DNA from: Tissierella sp032104385
GTDB taxonomy: Bacteria > Bacillota > Clostridia > Tissierellales > Tissierellaceae
Assembly: GCF_032104385.1 (NCBI RefSeq)
Contig: NZ_DAMCHJ010000028.1
Coordinates: 1 to 14,807 of the forward strand
Direction of reading: 5' to 3'
DNA length: 14,807 nt
The notes under the pieces were generated by a model. It was not told the origin of the DNA. It was given only the letters and a program-made list of their open reading frames with translations, and searched no databases. Each line of letters begins with the position of its first letter. Position 1 is the stretch's first letter. The translations under genes and the position numbers were made by a program. Shown in pieces: positions 7,138 through 14,554 of this stretch.

Positions 7138-10100
7138 TTAAAAATCATCATAATCTTCTTCTTCATCATAGTCATCTTCTTCAAAGTCAATGTTAACATC
7201 CATATCTTCATCTTCTTCTAAAATAAAACCTGTAGGTATAGCTCCACTTATGCTATCTACAATTTCACTTTCATCTTTTTCTTCATCTTCATCATTAGAA
7301 AACACCTTTTCTCCTGCTAATTCTTCGCTTATAGTTTCTAAATCTGATAATTCGTCGTCAACTGACTCTTGAATTTCTATTTCAGTTTTATCTTCCGATA
7401 TAATTTTCATATCTAATGATAAACTTTGAAGTTCTTTTATTAATACTTTAAAAGATTCTGGAATACCAGGTTCAGGAATGTTTTCTCCCTTAACTACTGC
7501 CTCATAAGTTTTAACCCTACCTACAATATCATCTGACTTAACTGTTAATATTTCCTGTAGTGTATGAGCCGCTCCATATGCTTCGAGAGCCCAAACTTCC
7601 ATCTCTCCAAATCTTTGCCCACCAAATTGAGCTTTTCCTCCTAATGGCTGTTGAGTAACTAAGGAATATGGTCCAGTTGATCTAGCATGAATCTTGTCAT
7701 CAACAAGGTGATGTAATTTCAACATATACATATATCCTACGGTTACTGGACTGTTAAAGTTTTCCCCAGTCCTTCCATCTCTAAGATAAATCTTACCATT
7801 TTCTGGATACCCTGCATCTTTTAAAGCTTGAATGATATCTTCTTCATTAGCACCATCAAATACTGGTGTAGCAACATGCCAGCCTAGTTTCTTAGCAGCA
7901 AGTCCTAAGTGAACCTCCAACACTTGCCCTAAATTCATACGTGAAGGTACTCCAAGAGGATTTAATACTATTTCAACCGGTGTACCGTCTGGTAAATAAG
8001 GCATATCTTCTTCTGGCATTATCCTAGAAACTACCCCTTTATTTCCATGGCGTCCACACATTTTATCTCCGACATTTATCTTTCTTTTCGTAGCTATATA
8101 TACTCTTATCATTTGGTTAACTCCTGGAGGTAGTTCATCTCCATTTTCCCTAGAGAAAATTTTAACATCTACTATGATACCAGCTTCACCATGAGGAACC
8201 CTAAGAGATGTATCTCTAACCTCTCTAGCTTTTTCTCCAAATATAGCTCGAAGCAATCTTTCTTCAGCGGTTAATTCTGTTTCTCCTTTAGGTGTTACCT
8301 TTCCAACTAATATATCCCCAGATTTTACTTCGGCACCTATTCTGATAATTCCTCTTTCATCTAAATCCTTTAACATATCATCTCCAACGTTGGGGATATC
8401 TCTAGTTATTTCTTCTGGTCCTAATTTCGTATCTCTAGCTTCTGATTCATACTCCTCTATATGAACTGAAGTTAAAACATCTTCCATTACCAATCTTTCA
8501 TTAATTAAAATAGCATCCTCATAGTTATAACCCTCCCAGGTCATGAAAGCTATTAGAATATTTTTACCTAATGCAATCTCTCCTAGGTTTGTACTTGGAC
8601 CATCTGCTATGACCTGACCCTTTTCAACCCTCTCGCCCTTTGCTACAATAGGTCTTTGGTTTATAGTAGTACCTTGATTAGAACGCTTAAACTTCAATAA
8701 TTTATATCTTTCTAATTTATTATCTTCATCTTTTCTTACAACTATTTCAGCAGAACTTACCTTTTCTACAATCCCAGAGTGATTAGACAAAACTACAGTT
8801 CCAGAGTCTTTAGCCGCCTTATACTCAATTCCTGTTCCAATAACTGGAGCTTCTGTTTTTAAAAGCGGAACTGCCTGTCTCTGCATGTTTGCGCCCATCA
8901 ATGCCCTGTTAGCGTCATCATTCTCTAAGAATGGAATCATTGCAGTACCAACAGACACAAGTTGCTTAGGGGAAACATCCATATAGTCAACTTCATCAGT
9001 TGGAAATATATCTATAGCTCCACTCTTACCTCTTGCTATAACCCTTTTGTTTTGAATTTCTCCATCATCTGTTAATTTTTCATTTGACTGTGCAATAATA
9101 AATTCATCTTCTACATCAGCAGTTAAATAATGAATTTCTCCTGTGACTTTACCAGTTCCCTTTTTTATTTTTCTATAAGGGGATTCAATAAAACCATATT
9201 CATTGATTCTTGCATAAGTTGTTAGTGAAGTTATCAGCCCTATATTAGGTCCTTCTGGCGTTTCAATTGGACACATCCTACCGTAATGTGAATTATGAAC
9301 GTCCCTTACCTCAAAACCTGCTCTATCACGGCTAAGTCCTCCTGGTCCTAATGCAGACATTCTTCTCTTATGTGTTAATTCTGCCAGTGGATTTGTCTGA
9401 TCCATGAATTGAGATAATTGGCTGCTACCAAAAAATTCTTTAATTGAAGCAACTACTGGTCTTATATTTATTAAATCTTGAGGTGTCACAACATCAATAT
9501 CTTGTATAGTCATTCTTTCTCTAACTACTCTTTCCATACGAGACAAACCTATTCTAAATTGATTTTGTAATAACTCTCCAACAGATCTAAGTCTTCTATT
9601 TCCTAAATGATCAATATCATCTGTACTTCCAATTCCATCAAATAAATTTAATTCATAATTTATAGATGCAATAATATCATCTACAGTAATATTCTTTGGA
9701 GATAACTCCTTTATCCTTTCACTTATAGATACTTTTAATTCTTCCATATCATCATAAGTATCCACTAGTTCCTTCATTAAAGGATAATATACCTTTTCTT
9801 TAATCCCCAGTTCATCCAGTGAAAATGGTAAATCAAATACCTTGGAGTCAACAAAATTATTCCCTAAAACCCTTACTGTTCTTCCATCTTCCAATAATAC
9901 ATCCACCATATTTATACCACTATTTTCAACTTCTATAGCTTGATCTCTAGTGATTTTTTCACCTTTGGGTACTAATATTTCCCCAGTTTCTAAATTATAT
10001 ATATCATTGGCTGCCCTTTTACCATATATTCTATTATATAGAGCTAGTTTCTTATTAAATTTATATCTTCCTACCTTAGCTAAATCGTATCTTTTAGGAT

Positions 10101-10886
10101 CAAAAAATAAATTAGTAATAAGAGTCCTAGCACTATCTACTGTAGGTGGCTCTCCAGGTCTAAGTCTCTTATATATTTCGATTAACGCTTCTTCTTCATT
10201 AGTAGTGTTATCTTTTTCTAATGTATTTAATATTTGCTCACTTTCACCAAGTAGTTCAATAATTTCCGAATTACTTTGAAGTCCTAAAATTCTAAGCAAA
10301 GTCGTAATAGGCACCTTTCTTGTCCTATCCACTCTTACATATACAATATCATTAGAATCTGATTCGTACTCTAACCAAGCACCTCTATTTGGTATTAGTG
10401 TAGAAGAATACAATCTCTTTCCTGTTTTATCAATTTCCTCTACAAAATAAACACCTGGAGACCTAACTAATTGGCTAACAACTACTCTCTCGGCACCATT
10501 AATAATAAATGTACCCTTATCAGTCATTAAAGGCAAATCACCCATAAAAACTTCTTGCTCTTTTACCTCACCAGTTTCCTTATTAATGAGTCTGACCTTT
10601 ACCTTTAGTGGTGCTGAATAATTAGCATCTCTTTCTCTTGCTTCATCCTCATCGTATTTAATATTTTGTCCAATATGGTAATCAACAAACTCTAATATAA
10701 GATTACCAGTATAGTCTTGAATGGGAGAAATATCTTCAAAAACTTNNNNNNNNNNCTAAGACCCTCCTTTAAAAACCATTCGTAAGAGGACTTTTGCACC
10801 TCAATTAAGTCAGGTAAGTCTAGCACTTCATCAATGCGTGAATAACTCATCCTAACACGCTTTCCGTAGGTTACAGGATGTACCAT
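7138..10886 (-). CDS. rpoB: DNA-directed RNA polymerase subunit beta (interrupted by an N gap)
   Basis: Beta is the second large catalytic subunit of RNA polymerase. The ATG at 10884-10886 gives MVHPVTYGKRVRMSYSRIDE, and the start is supported by GGGGTGA upstream; two in-frame TTG codons just before it are too close to that site. After 43 codons the sequence meets ten Ns, and translation resumes as VFEDISPIQDYTGNL in a frame that the ten Ns do not preserve. Homologues read EGL-R-E-V-F here, so about two bases are really missing and the gene is intact at about 1246 residues. The rifampicin cluster is of the sensitive type (D493, H503, S508 on that numbering, in FMDQTNPLAELTHKRRMSAL). The C-terminal ~70 residues form a strongly acidic tail. 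It has its own promoter and leader and is co-transcribed with rpoC. Confidence 0.97.
10746..10755. other. Assembly gap of ten Ns inside rpoB
   Basis: Ten Ns interrupt rpoB after the codons for EGL. The left and right parts are both clear RpoB, but lie in different frames across ten bases. The frame is restored if the true length is 2, 5, 8 or 11 bases and so on; two bases give AGR-GAA (R-E), matching the usual EGLREVF. The gap size is therefore a placeholder, not a measured length. Confidence 0.95.
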
Positions 10887-10917
10887 CAACAATTCACCCC
10901 TTATTAAACTAAAATAT

Positions 10918-11010
10918 CCAAAAGCATTTAATACTTTTGGTAAAACTTTTCCAAAACAAATATATTATAATATTGTCATATATTTGAAAAATTATACAAT
11001 AGACAATATT
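10918..11010 (-). promoter_or_regulatory. Structured 5' leader of rpoB
   Basis: The rpoB leader is about 140 bases long, counted from the predicted start near 11026. It contains a 9-bp inverted repeat AATATTGTC/GACAATATT (10969-10977 with 11002-11010). Further on, TTTTGG (10951-10956) can pair with CCAAAA (10935-10940), or CCAAAAG (10934-10940) can instead pair with CTTTTGG (10918-10924). These two are mutually exclusive. The last stem is followed by ATATTTTAG, at best a weak U-tract. I recognise no known riboswitch. Very AT-rich sequence makes chance pairing possible. Confidence 0.45.
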
Positions 11011-11032
11011 TTTCCCTATTATGCATTTAATT

Positions 11033-11061
11033 ATGTTACCATAATGCATTTCCTATGTCAA
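11033..11061 (-). promoter_or_regulatory. SigA-type promoter of rpoBC
   Basis: TTGACA (11056-11061) and TAACAT (11033-11038) are separated by exactly 17 bases on the minus strand, with TGG immediately before the -10 box, an extended -10 signature. Transcription should start near 11026. The promoter sits just after the rplL terminator, so rpoBC can be expressed independently of the ribosomal protein genes upstream. A repeated ATGCATTT overlaps it (11021-11028 and 11044-11051). Confidence 0.85.
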
Positions 11062-11086
11062 GTTATTTCGTATGTATTTTGAGAAT

Positions 11087-11123
11087 TTTAAAAGGCTTTC
11101 AATATAATCGAAAGCCTTTTAAA
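11087..11123 (-). terminator. Intrinsic terminator after rplL
   Basis: A perfect 14-bp stem (11087-11100 with 11110-11123) with a 9-base loop begins 12 bases after the rplL stop. The descending arm ends GCCTTTTAAAATT, giving four U residues in the stem base. The U-tract is short, so some readthrough into rpoB is possible. The stem also works on the plus strand, but no plus-strand gene is present. Confidence 0.75.
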
Positions 11124-11134
11124 TTTAACAATAA

Positions 11135-11521
11135 CTATTTTACCTCTACTTGTGCTCCAGCTTCTTCTAATTTAGCTTTGAAATTATCTGCTTCTTCTTT
11201 AGAAGCTCCTTCTTTAATTGCTTTTGGAGCATTGTCTACTAATTCTTTAGCTTCTTTTAATCCTAAGCCAGTTAATTCTCTAACAACTTTTATAACTTTG
11301 ATTTTTTCTCCTCCAGCTGATGTTAATACAACATCAAATTCTGACTTTTCTTCTGCTGCTGGAGCTGCTGCTCCTCCTGCTACTGGAGCTGCTGCTACTG
11401 CCATTGGTGCAGCTGCACTTACTCCAAACTCTTCTTCTAAAGCTTTAACTAATTCTGATAATTCTAATACAGTTAAATTTTTAACCTCTTCAATTAAATT
11501 TAATACTTTTTCACTTGCCAT
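11135..11521 (-). CDS. rplL: 50S ribosomal protein L7/L12
   Basis: L12 forms the multi-copy stalk that recruits and activates translation GTPases such as EF-G and EF-Tu. The product is 128 residues. The N-terminal dimerisation helices run over residues 1-35, the hinge at about 36-58 is rich in alanine, glycine and proline, and the C-terminal factor-binding domain has the conserved KIKVIKVVRELTGLGLKEAK stretch. The ATG at 11519-11521 has GGAGGG about 9 bases upstream. It follows rplJ by 30 bases with no promoter and is followed by a terminator, so rplJ-rplL is a two-gene unit, as the L10(L12)n complex requires. The stop is TAG. Confidence 0.99.
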   Translation of the reverse strand: MASEKVLNLIEEVKNLTVLELSELVKALEEEFGVSAAAPMAVAAAPVAGGAAAPAAEEKSEFDVVLTSAGGEKIKVIKVVRELTGLGLKEAKELVDNAPKAIKEGASKEEADNFKAKLEEAGAQVEVK

Positions 11522-11551
11522 TTAATATATCCCTCCACAATAATTTTGTTT

Positions 11552-12079
11552 TTAAGCTCCTTGTTTTTCAGCAATAGCATTAAGCACTACTGCAAGACCC
11601 CTAATTGTACCTTGAAGTACATTTGCAAATCCTTGAATTGGTGCATTTAATCCACCAAGTGCTTGAGCAACAAGTACTTCTCTTGGTGGTAAGCTAGCTA
11701 AATCCTTAACACCATTTACATCTATAACTTTACCGTCTACAATACCAGCCTTTATCTCTAGCTTATCATTTTCCTTTGCAAAATCAGATGTAATCTTAGC
11801 TACTTGAACTGGATCGTCATATCCAAATGCAACAGCATTTGGTCCTTTTAAGAATTCATTAAATTCTTCTAATCCAGAATCTTTGAAAGCAAATCTCATC
11901 ATAGTATTTTTATAAACTTTATATTCAACACCTGCTTTTCTATATCTGCTTCTTAACTCAGTTAATTGTTCAACATTAAGTCCTCTATAATCAACAACTA
12001 CAACGGATTGTGCCCTACTAATTTTCTCTTTTATTTCTTCTACATTTTGACTCTTAGCCTGAAGGGTTTGTTCCCTCAC
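11552..12079 (-). CDS. rplJ: 50S ribosomal protein L10
   Basis: L10 anchors the L12 dimers to 23S rRNA at the GTPase centre. With the GTG at 12077-12079 the product is 175 residues, beginning MREQTLQAKSQNVEEIKEKI. I chose this start because GGGAGGTGA ends about 6 to 8 bases upstream; an earlier in-frame GTG at 12088 lies inside that ribosome binding site and cannot be used with it. The conserved VVVDYRGLNVEQLTELR segment and the LPPREVLVAQALGGLNAPI segment are present, and the C-terminal helix that carries L12 ends in AEKQGA. The gene has its own promoter and an L10-type leader, so it is expected to be regulated by the L10-L12 complex. Confidence 0.98.
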   Translation of the reverse strand: MREQTLQAKSQNVEEIKEKISRAQSVVVVDYRGLNVEQLTELRSRYRKAGVEYKVYKNTMMRFAFKDSGLEEFNEFLKGPNAVAFGYDDPVQVAKITSDFAKENDKLEIKAGIVDGKVIDVNGVKDLASLPPREVLVAQALGGLNAPIQGFANVLQGTIRGLAVVLNAIAEKQGA

Positions 12080-12101
12080 TGACTTCACCTCCCATAGGAC
12101 G

Positions 12102-12137
12102 AATAAATAAAGATCCCTCCGTAGACACAGAGAGATC
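12102..12137 (-). terminator. Attenuator terminator in the L10 leader
   Basis: The arms 12128-12137 and 12112-12121 form a 10-bp stem including two G-U pairs, with a 6-base loop, followed on the minus strand by TTTATTTATT. It lies 23 bases before the rplJ ribosome binding site. Its loop and descending arm are part of the segment that pairs with the 5' end of the leader, so it behaves as a switchable terminator. Confidence 0.8.
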
Positions 12138-12216
12138 CTAATTTCAATTTTATAAATTAGATTAATCTCAACCTCGGTAGGAAATTAAACCTTTAGGTAC
12201 CTACTGTCTACGGCAA
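12105..12216 (-). ncRNA. L10 ribosomal protein leader
   Basis: The leader before rplJ contains GCCGTAGACAGTAGG, then AAAGGTTTAATTTCCTACCGAGG; split like this they match my memory of the B. subtilis and Clostridia L10 leader. The 5' segment CCGTAGACA (12205-12213) is a perfect 9-base complement of TGTCTACGG (12119-12127), which lies across the loop and descending arm of the downstream terminator. The terminator and the long-range pairing are therefore mutually exclusive. In B. subtilis, L10(L12)4 binding to this leader promotes termination. The same control is inferred here. Confidence 0.88.
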
Positions 12217-12236
12217 TCTATTTAATTAACAACAAA

Positions 12237-12265
12237 ATTGTATCAGTAATAATAAATTTTGTCAA
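12237..12265 (-). promoter_or_regulatory. SigA-type promoter of rplJ-rplL
   Basis: TTGACA (12260-12265) and TACAAT (12237-12242) are 17 bases apart on the minus strand, with TGA directly before the -10 box. The -35 box begins only 3 bases after the rplA stop codon. Transcription should begin near 12230, just before the L10 leader. Confidence 0.88.
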
Positions 12266-12268
12266 CTA

Positions 12269-12967
12269 TTAGTCCATTAATTTTTGTCCATTTATTTTTA
12301 TTCCAGGACCCATTGTACTGGATATAGCAACAGATTTTAAGTATCTACCTTTTGATGCAGCTGGTTTTGCCTTAATTATAGCATCCATAACTGTATCAAA
12401 GTTTTCCTTTATTTTTTCTGTTCCAAAAGATATCTTTCCAATAGGTACATTTATAATACTTGCTTTATCAACTCTATACTCAACTTTACCAGCTTTAATT
12501 TCATTAATTGCCTTCGCAACTTCAAAAGTTACAGTTCCAGATTTTGGATTTGGCATTAATCCTTTTGGTCCAAGAATTCTACCAATTCTACCAACAACAC
12601 CCATCATATCTGGTGTTGCAACTACTACATCAAAATCTAGCCATCCTTCATTTTGAATTCTAGCAACTAATTCTTCTCCACCTACATATTCTGCTCCAGC
12701 TTCTTCAGCTTCCTTAACTTTATCACCTTTAGCAATAACAAGTACAGTTTTAGTTTTACCTGTACCATGTGGCAACACTACTGCGCCTCTTACTTGTTGG
12801 TCAGCATGTCTTGGATCAACTCCAAGTCTAACTGATAAATCTATAGTCTCATCAAATTTAGCCTTCGCTGTTTTTTGTACTAATTCAACAGCATCACTTA
12901 CATCATAATATGTTTCTCTGTCTACTATTTTTAAACTTTCTTGATAATTTTTACCTCTTTTTGGCAT
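12269..12967 (-). CDS. rplA: 50S ribosomal protein L1
   Basis: L1 forms the mobile stalk near the E site and helps release deacylated tRNA; it is also a classical translational repressor of its own operon. The product is 232 residues, the normal length. Two-domain L1 landmarks are visible: RGAVVLPHGTGK at about residues 60-71, the domain II stretch GRIGRILGPKGLMPNPKSGT at about 126-145, and the C-terminal STMGPGIKIN. The ATG at 12965-12967 has AAGGAGGT about 6 to 7 bases upstream. It follows rplK by 56 bases, and that spacer carries an L1-binding-like hairpin whose stem touches the ribosome binding site. Confidence 0.99.
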   Translation of the reverse strand: MPKRGKNYQESLKIVDRETYYDVSDAVELVQKTAKAKFDETIDLSVRLGVDPRHADQQVRGAVVLPHGTGKTKTVLVIAKGDKVKEAEEAGAEYVGGEELVARIQNEGWLDFDVVVATPDMMGVVGRIGRILGPKGLMPNPKSGTVTFEVAKAINEIKAGKVEYRVDKASIINVPIGKISFGTEKIKENFDTVMDAIIKAKPAASKGRYLKSVAISSTMGPGIKINGQKLMD

Positions 12968-12981
12968 AACTTTACCTCCTT

Positions 12982-13007
12982 GTGGTTATAACGGAATTTC
13001 CTCCCAC
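12982..13007 (-). promoter_or_regulatory. L1-binding-like RNA hairpin before rplA
   Basis: The transcript reads GTGGGAGG at the 5' side and AACCAC at the 3' side: GTGG pairs with CCAC, GA and GTTATAA form an asymmetric internal loop, and GGA/TCC closes a small hairpin. GUGGGAGG and AUACCAC are also the strands of the L1-binding region in 23S rRNA. The 3' arm is immediately followed by AAGGAGG, so a bound L1 would cover the rplA ribosome binding site. It closely resembles the copy before rplK. The function is inferred. Confidence 0.7.
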
Positions 13008-13023
13008 TAATTTCCTAAAATTA

Positions 13024-13449
13024 TTATTCTTCTACTGTAATTCCCATACTTCTCGCAGTTCCTGCTACCATACTCATTGCAGCTTCAACCGAAGCAGCAT
13101 TTAAGTCTTGCATCTTTATTTCAGCAATTTCTCTAACCTTAGCTTGAGAAATCTTAGCAACTTTTTTCTTGTTTGGCTCAGCTGAACCTGATTCAATGCC
13201 TACAGCCTTTTTAATCAACACTGCTGCTGGCGGTGTTTTTGTAATGAAAGAAAAGGATCTGTCTTGATAAACTGTAAGAACAACTGGTATTATCATTCCT
13301 GCTTGATCTGCAGTTTTTGCATTAAACTCTTTTGTAAATTGCATAATATTTACTCCATGAGGTCCTAATGCAGTTCCTACAGGTGGCGCTGGAGTAGCCT
13401 TTCCAGCTGGTATTTGTAACTTAACTAAAGCCATGACTTTTTTTGCCAT
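13024..13449 (-). CDS. rplK: 50S ribosomal protein L11
   Basis: L11 binds 23S rRNA at the GTPase-associated centre. The product is 141 residues, the standard length. The N-terminal domain has the conserved AGKATPAPPVGTALGPHGVN stretch with the flexible proline-rich turn that thiopeptide antibiotics contact, and the C-terminal RNA-binding domain has the IKKAVGIESGS and KVAKISQAKVREIAEIKM segments. The ATG at 13447-13449 has AAGGAGG about 9 bases upstream. It lies 92 bases after nusG, and that spacer holds a weak hairpin and an L1-binding-like site. I see no convincing promoter there, so it is probably transcribed with nusG. Confidence 0.99.
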   Translation of the reverse strand: MAKKVMALVKLQIPAGKATPAPPVGTALGPHGVNIMQFTKEFNAKTADQAGMIIPVVLTVYQDRSFSFITKTPPAAVLIKKAVGIESGSAEPNKKKVAKISQAKVREIAEIKMQDLNAASVEAAMSMVAGTARSMGITVEE

Positions 13450-13475
13450 AAAACTTCCACCTCCTTGTATCCTTT

Positions 13476-13502
13476 GTGGTTTGGCGGGATAAACCCTCCC
13501 AC
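13476..13502 (-). promoter_or_regulatory. L1-binding-like RNA hairpin before rplK
   Basis: GTGG (13499-13502) pairs with CCAC (13476-13479); inside, GA opposes GCCAAA as an asymmetric internal loop, and GGG/CCC closes a hairpin with loop TTTAT. The strands GTGGGAGG and AAACCAC mimic the L1-binding region of 23S rRNA. The rplK ribosome binding site follows about 9 bases later. L1 repression through a leader before rplK is known in other bacteria; its use here is inferred from the mimicry. Confidence 0.75.
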
Positions 13503-13515
13503 TTAATTATATATA

Positions 13516-13535
13516 TTTAAAAAGCAATTTGCTTT
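13516..13535 (-). terminator. Weak hairpin after nusG
   Basis: AAAGCA/TGCTTT (6 bp, loop AAT, 13521-13535) lies 7 bases after the nusG stop and continues TTAAATAT on the minus strand. The stem is short and AT-rich. It might be a leaky terminator that lowers rplK-rplA expression, or nothing at all. Confidence 0.3.
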
Positions 13536-13541
13536 AAAAAA

Positions 13542-14087
13542 CTATAACTTTTCTACTTGGTCAAAATCCAATTCTACAAGAGTTTCTCTCCCAAACATGG
13601 AAACAAAAACCTTAACTTTTCTCTTTTCCATATTCAAACTATCTACAGTACCCATAAAATTTTCAAAGGGTCCTGAGCATACCTTTACTGCATCGTTTAC
13701 CTTTAAATCTATATCTGGTAAAATGGTCTCTTGTACACCTAATGCTTTAACTTCTGCATCTGTTAGTGGAACTGGTTTAGAACCTGGTCCTACAAATCCT
13801 GTAACTCCTCTTGTGTTTCTAACTAGATACCATGATTCGTCATTGATAATCATTTTCACAAGAACATATCCAGGGAAAAGTTTTCTTTCCTTAAGTTTCT
13901 TTTTCCCGCCCTTATTATCCATATATTCTTCAGTAGGCACTGCTACTTCAAATATATCATCTCGCATTCCTCTATTCTCAACCATCTTCTCAAGGTTAGC
14001 TTTAACCTTGTTTTCATGACCTGAATAAGTATGGACTACATACCATCTTGCATCCATAGCCCTTTGTTCTCTACTTCTATCCGTCAT
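13542..14087 (-). CDS. nusG: Transcription termination/antitermination factor NusG
   Basis: NusG binds the RNA polymerase clamp and modulates pausing and termination, and its KOW domain can couple to ribosomal protein S10 or Rho. From the ATG at 14085-14087 the product is 181 residues. The NGN domain runs over about residues 14-110 (ARWYVVHTYSGHENKVKANL, LFPGYVLVKM, TGFVGPG) and the KOW domain over about 128-165 (NDAVKVCSGPFENFMGTV). The start is not certain. An ATG at 14057 would give 171 residues but has AAAGGG only 2 bases upstream. The first ATG has its strong GGGAGGGAGG site about 20 bases upstream, with a small hairpin between, which could bring the two together. It follows secE by 38 bases. 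Confidence 0.96.
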   Translation of the reverse strand: MTDRSREQRAMDARWYVVHTYSGHENKVKANLEKMVENRGMRDDIFEVAVPTEEYMDNKGGKKKLKERKLFPGYVLVKMIINDESWYLVRNTRGVTGFVGPGSKPVPLTDAEVKALGVQETILPDIDLKVNDAVKVCSGPFENFMGTVDSLNMEKRKVKVFVSMFGRETLVELDFDQVEKL

Positions 14088-14094
14088 ACAATTG

Positions 14095-14120
14095 GGAACC
14101 CTCAGGTTCCTCCCTCCCTC
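14095..14120 (-). promoter_or_regulatory. nusG ribosome binding site separated from its start by a hairpin
   Basis: The purine-rich GAGGGAGGGAGG (14109-14120) is a very strong ribosome binding site, but the nearest ATG (14087) is too far away in linear sequence. GGAACC (14105-14110) pairs with GGTTCC (14095-14100) around a TGAG tetraloop. If folded, about 7 or 8 unpaired bases remain between the site and the ATG. This is an inference from the pairing. Confidence 0.5.
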
Positions 14121-14125
14121 TTGTA

Positions 14126-14338
14126 CTAAATAATAAATCGTAAAACACCATGTATTAATAAGTCTAATACCCAAACAACAATAGCTATAATTGCACTGAT
14201 CATTATAACTACTCCAGTATAGTTTATTAGTTCCTTTTTACTAGGCCAAATTACTTTCTTCATTTCGGCCTTAACACCCCTGAAATATGTGGCCATCTTT
14301 GCCTTTTTTGTACCATTTGTACCAGTTGGTGCTGTCAT
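14126..14338 (-). CDS. secE: Preprotein translocase subunit SecE
   Basis: SecE clamps SecY in the membrane protein-conducting channel. The product is 70 residues from the ATG at 14336-14338, the short single-membrane-span form normal for Bacillota. The conserved cytoplasmic amphipathic segment is YFRGVKAEMKKVIWPSKKEL at about residues 18-37, followed by one hydrophobic span at about 44-62 (VVIMISAIIAIVVWVLDLLI). I prefer this ATG because AAGGA lies about 10 bases upstream; a GTG three codons earlier is only one base from that site. It sits between rpmG (28 bases) and nusG (38 bases), its usual place. The stop is TAG. Confidence 0.96.
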   Translation of the reverse strand: MTAPTGTNGTKKAKMATYFRGVKAEMKKVIWPSKKELINYTGVVIMISAIIAIVVWVLDLLIHGVLRFII

Positions 14339-14366
14339 AACACTCACATCCTTACTTGTTATAATA

Positions 14367-14516
14367 TTATTTCGTTTCTTTATGAGTAGTATGAGTTTTG
14401 CAGAATTTACAATATTTCTTTAATTCTATTCTTTCTGTATTGTTCTTCTTATTCTTAGATGAATTGTAATTTCTTTGTTTACACTCTGTGCAAGCTAATG
14501 TGATCCTATCTCTCAC
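14367..14516 (-). CDS. rpmG: 50S ribosomal protein L33, zinc-binding form
   Basis: This 49-residue protein begins MRDRITLACTECKQRNY and ends HTTHKETK. It has two CxxC pairs, C9/C12 and C36/C39, which mark the zinc-binding type of L33; some bacteria also carry a zinc-free paralogue elsewhere. L33 sits at the 50S E site. The start is GTG at 14514-14516, with AGGAGG 8 bases upstream. It is the first gene after the promoter at 14602-14630 and precedes secE by 28 bases, the conserved rpmG-secE-nusG order of Bacillota. Confidence 0.96.
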   Translation of the reverse strand: MRDRITLACTECKQRNYNSSKNKKNNTERIELKKYCKFCKTHTTHKETK

Positions 14517-14554
14517 TTAAAACACCTCCTACAAAAATCATATATATATTAAAC

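Noticed and set aside
9950..10279. 109-codon plus-strand open frame opposite rpoB
   Set aside because: It is a shadow of rpoB coding sequence with no ribosome binding site or recognisable domain.
10692..10892. Separate small gene at the 5' end of rpoB
   Set aside because: It is the true RpoB N-terminus read through ten Ns into the wrong frame; the real frame continues as VFEDISPI.
11055..11525. 156-codon plus-strand open frame opposite rplL
   Set aside because: It is the antisense of rplL; the low-complexity Ala/Ser composition mirrors the Ala-rich hinge. No ribosome binding site or homology.
13597..14019. 140-codon plus-strand open frame opposite nusG
   Set aside because: It lies entirely within nusG on the other strand, with serine- and phenylalanine-rich composition typical of a shadow frame.
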